Shown: positions 58,422-64,000 of the stretch, piece by piece | Layout: every line of letters starts with the position of its first letter | How positions within the stretch are numbered: the stretch's first letter is position 1 | Assembly (NCBI GenBank): GCA_030180135.1 | Contig: CM058229.1 | Coordinates: 38,839,522 to 38,903,521, forward strand | Direction of reading: 5' to 3' | Length of the DNA: 64,000 bases | From: Orychophragmus violaceus | Taxonomy: Eukaryota > Streptophyta > Magnoliopsida > Brassicales > Brassicaceae | Notes under the pieces: generated by a model | Database searches by the model: none | Told to the model about the DNA's origin: nothing | The model's input: only the letters and a program-made list of their open reading frames with translations | Translations under genes and position numbers: made by a program

Positions 58422-58690
58422 TGCACAGTCCATTTCTGTAGCTACCATGATGTGGGATTGAACAGCCAACATCTTTCTGAAGCTCCTTAAATATGTTCAA
58501 CAGACTAGAAGGAAGCTTCTCTCCTTCAGGCACAAAGAAAGACTTGTTTAAGCACAACAAAATCTCTCAAAGAAATCAATGTTCAGTCGAAATGTTGTAC
58601 CTGTCTGATAATGACAGCCTTGACTCGATCAAAAGGTGTTGTATTAAGGGCATTGAAAATCAAGTGCTGTGGCGGAGAAAGCCGGAGGAG
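58422..58690 (-). pseudogene. Captured uracil-DNA glycosylase (UNG) fragment, two exons
   Basis: On the - strand, about 58685-58602 reads PPQHLIFNALNTTPFDRVKA then VIIRQ, followed by a GT donor. 58544-58422 reads FFVPEGEKLPSSLLNIFKEL then QKDVGCSIPHHG, followed by GTAAAT. From memory this is the middle of plant UNG, the base-excision-repair enzyme that removes uracil from DNA. The catalytic water-activating loop (GQDPYHG in the family) that should join the two exons is missing, and Gly is Arg at the first exon end. It cannot be an active glycosylase. It lies upstream of the NASP pieces on the same strand, so a chimeric transcript is conceivable. Confidence 0.78.
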
Positions 58691-59927
58691 ACGATACCAG
58701 CTGCAGAAATGGAGGAGCATGACAAGCCTACAGAGTTTTGACTGATAGAATAATCAACACAACCACACAAAAATAAACTTTTAAACGCGCAAGGGGCTAA
58801 TAAGCTTACAAGTCCCACCGTTGTCAATTCTAAACCACCACCAAGACCTAGTCGAAAAGATCCACATGAAATACATTGAGAAACATATCAACCCTTAGAA
58901 GGAAGTTAATCTGAACCAAAAGTTACACACAAGATCAATGGATACTTCAGGCCTTGGCGATATATCCCCTGCCCAAGAAACGATATTGTCAAAAACACAT
59001 GACATAGTATGCTTCACTACAAAATCTAGAACATAAGAATCTTTTTACCAGTCTTATGAACTTGCTGAAGACATTGATGTCGAAACCACTTGAAATCTTT
59101 CACTGTTCCCTAAAAAGATCAAATTTATTCAAGGAACTTAACCAAACTATAAACACCAAAGTAGGATAAGAAAAACATTGAAATTTCAAAGCCCGTTAAT
59201 ATTTTAGCTTAACAATTCACAATCTCTAGCTTAAAAGAAAGAATACAGAAGACTAAACATGTTCGAAAACTCAATGAGCCACACTAAGAGAGAGCAAGAC
59301 ATAAGAAATTCAATTTCAATTTTGTTTGACGATCTTCGTTGGGAGAGAGGGCGAGACTTACATGTTCCACCTGGAGACACGTCCCGAAGACGCCGTCGTT
59401 GAGCCGTCTGGGGAATTAAGGCGATTAGAGTAAGAGAACGAAGAAGGATTTCAGCCTCCTAAAATTTTAGGGATTTGAAACTTGGATTTTTAGGGATTTG
59501 GAATATTTAGAGGAGAAAGGAGTGAGTGAGATGCCGAAATAAGAAGTGGAGGAGGAAGAAGACAATGGAGGATCGGAAGAGAGGATGAGAAAGAGAGAAG
59601 AGACGAGAGAGAGAGAGAGTTTCTGTGTTTGAAGAATAAAAGATAAGAGAGGAAGGAAAAAATGACTTCGGTCTAAATAAAAAAAAAAAAAAAAAATTGG
59701 GGTGAAATTTTGCCAAACCCAAAATTTACTAAATATTTGGTGGTATAACTAAAATTTTGCTTAATTATTGGCGGATTAGGTGATTTTTATTTCCCGCCTA
59801 CAAAGATACTATCTTAGCATTATTTAAATGCTATTACAAGTTAAAAAAATCAGAAATCTAGTTTTGATAGCAGTTTGAAAAACCGTGCTATTATATTCTG
59901 CTATCAATACCTATAATTTTTGTAGTG
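58691..59927 (-). other. CACTA J right part: possible 5' exons of the chimeric unit and right terminus
   Basis: A short exon-like stretch with flanking AG and GT lies on the - strand at about 59112-59048 (TVKDFKWFRHQCLQQVHKTG); I do not recognise its source. A consensus donor GTAAGT follows coding-like text near 59364 (complement of CTTACATG). A GA-rich, 5'-UTR-like block sits at 59510-59650 and a poly-A run at 59677-59696. Subterminal GCTAT/ATAGC words resume from 59800 to the right end. Whether these form a promoter and first exon is inference. Confidence 0.45.
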
Positions 59928-59930
59928 GTC

Positions 59931-62900
59931 ATGGAATAGGACACTAAGTGATTGAATGCTCCAACAAGAGAGTAGTGATTTTTGTTGAGAACGGTGAGAT
60001 AAGAGTCTGGTGATGAGAAGCCGGAATCACTTCCAACTTCAGAGGAGAATGAGGATTATGAAGATAAAGCAGCTGCAAAAGAATTGTTGGTAGCTAAAAG
60101 ATCATTGAGCTTGCAAAACAAAAAAAAAGAGGAGCAAGAGAAAAGATAGAACATGTTTCACATATAATGCATTGTTCAAGGCAAAGTGTGTAGCCTCATT
60201 GTAGACGGAGGAAGTTGCACCAACATGGCCAGTGATTACATGGTTCAGAAGCTTGGATTACAATTAAAGAAGTATTCAAAGCCATACAAGCTTCAGTGGC
60301 TCAATGATAATCGTGAAATAAAATTTAATAGTCAAGTGCTTGTCCTTATAGTCATTGGGAAGTGTGAAGATGAAATCATATGTGATGTTTTATCAATGGA
60401 CGATGGACACTACTTCCAGGCCATGAAAATTAGACCGAAAAGTAATTTATGATGGCTTTACTAACAAGAATTCCTTTGTGTTTAATGGCAGGAAAACCAC
60501 ACTGGTTCCCATGACACCTCAAGAGGATTATAAAGATCATATGCATCTAAAAAAAGGCAGAACAAAAGGCTAAGCAATCAAACTTCATTGTAAAGGTTGT
60601 TGAGGTTAAGAAAGCTATGTTTTCTAAACAGCCTATGATTATCTTTCTTTATAGAGAAGCTCTCTTGAGCTTAACCGATCTTTCACCAGTACTGCCGAGT
60701 GAGATGATCTCCCTATTGCAAGATTATGATAATGTATTTTCAGAGGACAATTCATATGGTTTACCACCTATAAGAGGTATAGAACATCAAATGGATTTTG
60801 TGCCATGAGCTTCACTTCCAAACTGACCAGCTTATAGGACTAATCCCGTGAAGACCAAAGAACTTCAAAGACAAGTGACTGAGATTATGGAGAAGGGTCA
60901 CATACGTGAGAGCATGAGTCCTTGTGTTGTCATGGTTCTTCTTATGACAAAGAAAGATGGTAGCTTGCACATTTGTGTTGATTTTAGAGCAATCAACAAT
61001 ATCACGGTGAAGTATCAATATCCTACTCCTAGATTAGATGATATGCTTTATGAATTGCATGTTTCTAGCATATTTTCTAAAATTGATATTAAGAGTGGAT
61101 ATCATCAGATTAGGATGAAATAGGGCGATGAATAAAAAATTGCATTTATAACTAAGCATGGACTTTATGAATGGTTAGTTATGTTGTTTGGTCTTACAAA
61201 TGCACCTAGCACTTTCATGAGATTGATGAATCATATTCTAAGAGCTTTCATAGGAGTCTTTGTTGTAGTGTACTTTGATGACATCTTAGTATATAACAAG
61301 AACTTAGATGAGCATGTTAATCATTTGAATTCTGTTTTGGATGTTCTTAGAAAGGAAAATTTGTATGTCAATCTCAAGAAATGCACATTTTATATGGATA
61401 ACCTTGTGTTTCTAGGCTTTGTTGTAAGTGCAGATGGAATCAAAGTGGATGAATAGAAGGTTAAATCTATAAATGAATGGCCTAGTCTAATTGCCGTTGG
61501 AGAAGTGAGGAGTTTCCATTGTCTAGCTGGCTTTTACATGCATTGTGTGAAATATTTCAGCACTATAGCTGCCCCACTCACTGAAATAATCAAGAGGAAT
61601 GTTGGTTTCAAATGGGGACATGCTCAGGAAGAGGCTTTCCAAGCCTTGAAAGAAAAGCTCACAAATTCACCTCTCTTATGCTTACATGGTTTTCTTAAGA
61701 CTTTTGAGATTGAGTGTGATGCTTCTGGTGTAGGAATTGGAGCTGTCTTAATGCAGGATAAGAAGCCTATAAAATTATTCAGTGAGAAGCTTGGAGGCGA
61801 AACTTTGAACTACCAAACATATGACAAAGAGTTGTATGCCTTAGTCAGAGCTTTGCAAACATGGCAACATTACTTGTGGCCTAAGGAATTTGTCATACAC
61901 ATTGATCATGATTCTCTTAATCACTTGAAAGGGCAACAAAACCTTAACAAATGTCATGCTAGGTGGGTGGAATTAATTGAGACATTTCCTTGTGTCATCA
62001 AATAAAAACAAGGTAAGGACAATGTTGTTGTTGATGCATTGTCTTGGAGGTATGTTTTACTCTCAACTATTGATGCTAAGCTATTAGGCTTTGAACAGAT
62101 TAAGCATCTCTATAGTAATGATTATGATTTTCAAGAGATTTATAAAGCTTGTGAGAAGTTTTCTTATGGTCATTATTATAGAAATGATGGATTTCTCTTC
62201 TTTGATAATTGTTTGTATGTGCCTAACTGCTCCCTTAGATATTTGTTTGTTAGAGAGGCACATGGAGGTGGATTAATGGGACATTTTGGTGTCACCAAGA
62301 CTCTTAAGGTTATACAAGATCATTTACATTGGCCACACATGATAAGAGATGTAGAAAGAATCTGTGAAAGATGTATTATGTAAGCAAGCTAAAGCAAAGG
62401 TTCAACCCCACAGTTTGTATACTCCTTTGCATGTTCCTATGCATCTTTGGATTGACATTTCTATGGATTTTGTGCTTAGATTTACTGGATATAGCAAATT
62501 TGTTCTTTAAGGAGATTGTTCGTTTGCATGGCATGCCTAAGACCATAGTTTCAGATAGAGACACTAAGTTCCTAAGCTATTTCTAGAAAAAAATTGTTCT
62601 TAACTAGGAACTAAGCTCTTGTTTTCTCGTACATGTCATCCGCAATCTGATGGGCAAACTGAAGTAGTTAATAGAACAATGTATACTATCTTGCGTGCAT
62701 TGGTTAAGAAAAACTTGAAAACTTAGGAAGATTGTTTGCCACATGTTGAATTTTCATACAACCATTATGTGCATTCTGCCTCTAAGTTTTCACCATTTCA
62801 GATTATTTATGGTTTCAATCCCATGTCTCCTTTGGATATACCCATTTACCTTTGTGTGAAAGAACTAACTTAGATGGGAAAAAGAAAGATGAGATTGTTA

Positions 62901-63250
62901 AATAGATCCATGAGAAGGCTAGGGAAAATATTGAGGAGCAGGCCAAGTTATATGCTAAGAAAGCCAATAAAGGCAGGCGGCTCCTGATCTTTGAGGTTGG
63001 AGATGAAGTATGGGTACATTTGAGGGAAAAAAAGTTTCCAGTCGAAGGGATGTCTAAGATGATGCCTAAAATTGGTGATGCCTAAAATTGGTTGACCTTT
63101 CAAGTTCACAAAGAAGATCAATGACAATACCTACTAGCTTGATCTTCAAGGTAAGTATAAAGTGATTTTTAGCTTTAATGTTACTGACTTGATTCTTTTT
63201 ATTGTAGATGATCCAGATTTAAGATCAAATCCTCTTCAACTAGAGGGAGA
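59931..63250 (+). pseudogene. Gypsy I Pol remnant: knuckle C-half, protease, RT, RNase H, integrase
   Basis: The second half of the Gag zinc knuckle follows the CACTA duplication. The protease reads LIVDGGSCTNMAS at about 60195, with DGG in place of the more common DTG/DSG. The RT shows KKDGSLHICVDFRAINNITV at 60951, SKIDIKSGYHQIRMK, then FGLTNAPSTF and the intact YFDD box at 61271. RNase H (CDASGVGIGAVLMQ, TYDKELYALV, HIDHDSLNHL) spans 61715-61930. The integrase finger (AHGGGLMGHFG, CERC) is near 62260-62370, the core VSDRDTKF at 62546 and the PQSDGQTEVVNRTM block at 62641. Part of the core between the first Asp and the VSDRD block is deleted. Stops occur throughout. There is no chromodomain. 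Confidence 0.85.
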
Positions 63251-63461
63251 TGGTGCGATATTGGATAGCATTATGGATAAGGAGCTTGAACCTGAGGTAG
63301 AACCAGAGGATGAGCTTGAAGCTGAGGAACTTGGAGCTGAAAATGCATTGCTTGTACCAGAAGTACCAATGACTCGTTCTAGAGCTAAGAAGTTTAACGA
63401 AGCAATTGGAGGATTATTTGATCACATTTGGAGAGAGCCATTACCCTTGGACTCGGTTTAA
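63162..63461 (+). pseudogene. Gypsy I Pol C-terminal tail extending into the 3' LTR
   Basis: An open stretch ends DHIWREPLPLDSV at 63461, after an acidic Glu-rich segment and MTRSRAKKFNEAIGG. This TRSRAKK-type tail is common at the end of plant Ty3 polyproteins. The LTR boundary (63251, after AGAGGGAGA) falls inside it, so the last 70 or so codons belong to the LTR. Confidence 0.65.
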
Positions 63462-63835
63462 GAAGTTTATTAAACCTCTACGATTTTTGTAAAGGTCCCA
63501 GGATATCAATGAATAGGTAGATGATCCATTTGGACTATTTTTCCCTTCTCTTTGGATTTGTCTCACTAGGTTTTCCAAAGAAATATTTTTGATGAGGCAA
63601 GTGAATCATGTCCATTAGACCCCATTTCATTACATGACCCAACCCATTTTAAAGACCATTTTCGTGGCCATGAAGAGTTTAGGAGCAAATTTTCGAATTT
63701 GAGTTTTTGTAATAAGTTTGATTTTGTTTTGATTTTCTAGGTGGGTTTAATGATGTTCATGCAGTTTTTGCAAGGCCTATCTTTTACTAACTCTAAAATG
63801 TCGATCTTGAGTTGATCCCGTCTAGGATCGTATCA
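63251..63835 (+). repeat. 3' LTR of Gypsy I
   Basis: It is 585 bp, collinear with the 5' LTR but shortened by an internal deletion corresponding to about 53630-53860. It ends ATCGTATCA at 63835. The 165 bp that follow to the window end show no recognisable feature. Confidence 0.8.
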
Positions 63836-64000
63836 GGCTAGACAATAGTGTGTGGTTTCTATTAGGATCTTCTCTTGGTCGTTTTGTTTTCTATATAGTT
63901 TATATTTTATGTTTAAGTTTGTTTCAACCGAAGATAATTCAAGATAAAGTTTACAAAGACAATCGAAGAAGGAGATATATTTAACTCATGAGAATTATTG

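Larger units (their letters stand above)
55628..59927 (-). mobile_element. CACTA transposon J carrying host-gene fragments (Pack-CACTA type)
   Basis: The ends are CACTACAAGAAAA on the left and the complement of CACTACAAAAATT on the right (59915-59927), flanked by a 3-bp duplication GTC (55625-55627 and 59928-59930), as expected for En/Spm-like CACTA elements. Subterminal ATAGC/GCTAT words and two copies of a GCGTTTTTGAAA...GCTATGTCTGCCCC unit (from about 55683 and 55782) fill the left end. No transposase is visible, so the element is non-autonomous. The interior carries - strand exon fragments of two plant genes, with introns, plus a later MITE. Confidence 0.88.
53104..63835 (+). mobile_element. 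Gypsy I: decayed Ty3/Gypsy element interrupted by CACTA J
   Basis: The 5' LTR (53104-53920) begins TGATACGAT and ends ATCGTATCA. The 3' LTR (63251-63835) begins with the mutated TGGTGCGAT and ends ATCGTATCA. An initiator-Met primer site follows the 5' LTR and a purine-rich AGAGGGAGA precedes the 3' LTR. Gag, protease, RT, RNase H and integrase text occur in the canonical Ty3 order on the + strand. No clean target duplication was found. LTR divergence, including a shortened 3' LTR, and many stops indicate an old insertion. Without CACTA J it is about 6.4 kb. Confidence 0.85.

Noticed and set aside
56285..58690. Functional NASP or UNG host genes
   Set aside because: Exons are incomplete, rearranged, split by a MITE, and lie inside a CACTA element with target duplications; UNG lacks its catalytic loop.
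53099..63840. Target duplication for Gypsy I
   Set aside because: GGTTT (left) and GGCTA (right) match at only three of five positions, too weak to claim.

Overview
The window looks like plant nuclear DNA, most likely pericentromeric heterochromatin of a Brassicaceae species. It holds Athila-type Ty3/Gypsy elements with tRNA-Asp-like primer sites, Ty1/copia elements with initiator-Met primer sites, a DUF4283-type LINE, hAT and CACTA DNA transposons, and captured fragments of two plant genes that read like NASP and UNG. I see no intact host gene, rRNA or tRNA gene. Almost every base from 1 to about 48,940 and from 53,104 to 63,835 can be assigned to a mobile element or its debris. Species and family names come from memory of protein families; no search was run.

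Layout. (1) 1-4685: the 3' part of a + strand Athila (its LTR is 2410-3610) abuts a truncated - strand Athila LTR (3611-4685). (2) 4686-21752: a - strand copia (A) is split by a + strand copia (B, 5863-20698, duplication GCCAA), which is itself split by a young - strand Athila (C, 12041-19699, duplication TAAAG). (3) 21753-about 48940: one + strand LINE is cut into five ordered pieces by Athila F (23081-29236, GCCAT), a giant solo LTR (29505-about 33180), a gag-only element with 3.5-kb LTRs (34511-45020, CCACA/TCACA) and a solo Athila-like LTR (45111-46178, ATGGT). (4) 48941-53103: AT-rich DNA and a decayed hAT transposase. (5) 53104-63835: a decayed Ty3/Gypsy element (I) is interrupted inside its Gag zinc knuckle by a gene-capturing CACTA element (J, 55628-59927, GTC). 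J carries NASP and UNG exons, and an hAT-type MITE (K, 56702-57655, 8-bp duplication) has split one NASP exon.

The most striking unexplained signal is a paired-palindrome module. It consists of two roughly 14-bp palindromes built on a CGATCG core, with core-to-core distance 20-22 bp. I count about 30 pairs by eye. They lie in LTRs, leaders, 3' regions and even in frame inside ORFs of the Athila elements, and also in copia B, which belongs to a different superfamily. Each pair could fold as a 14-bp hairpin or present two dyads on one DNA face two helical turns apart.

The Athila copies are complementary deletion derivatives. C keeps gag-like and ORF1 coding regions but no pol, F keeps only the distal pol, and E shows ORF1. 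The gag-only element and C have no polymerase in the window, so they would depend on enzymes supplied in trans.
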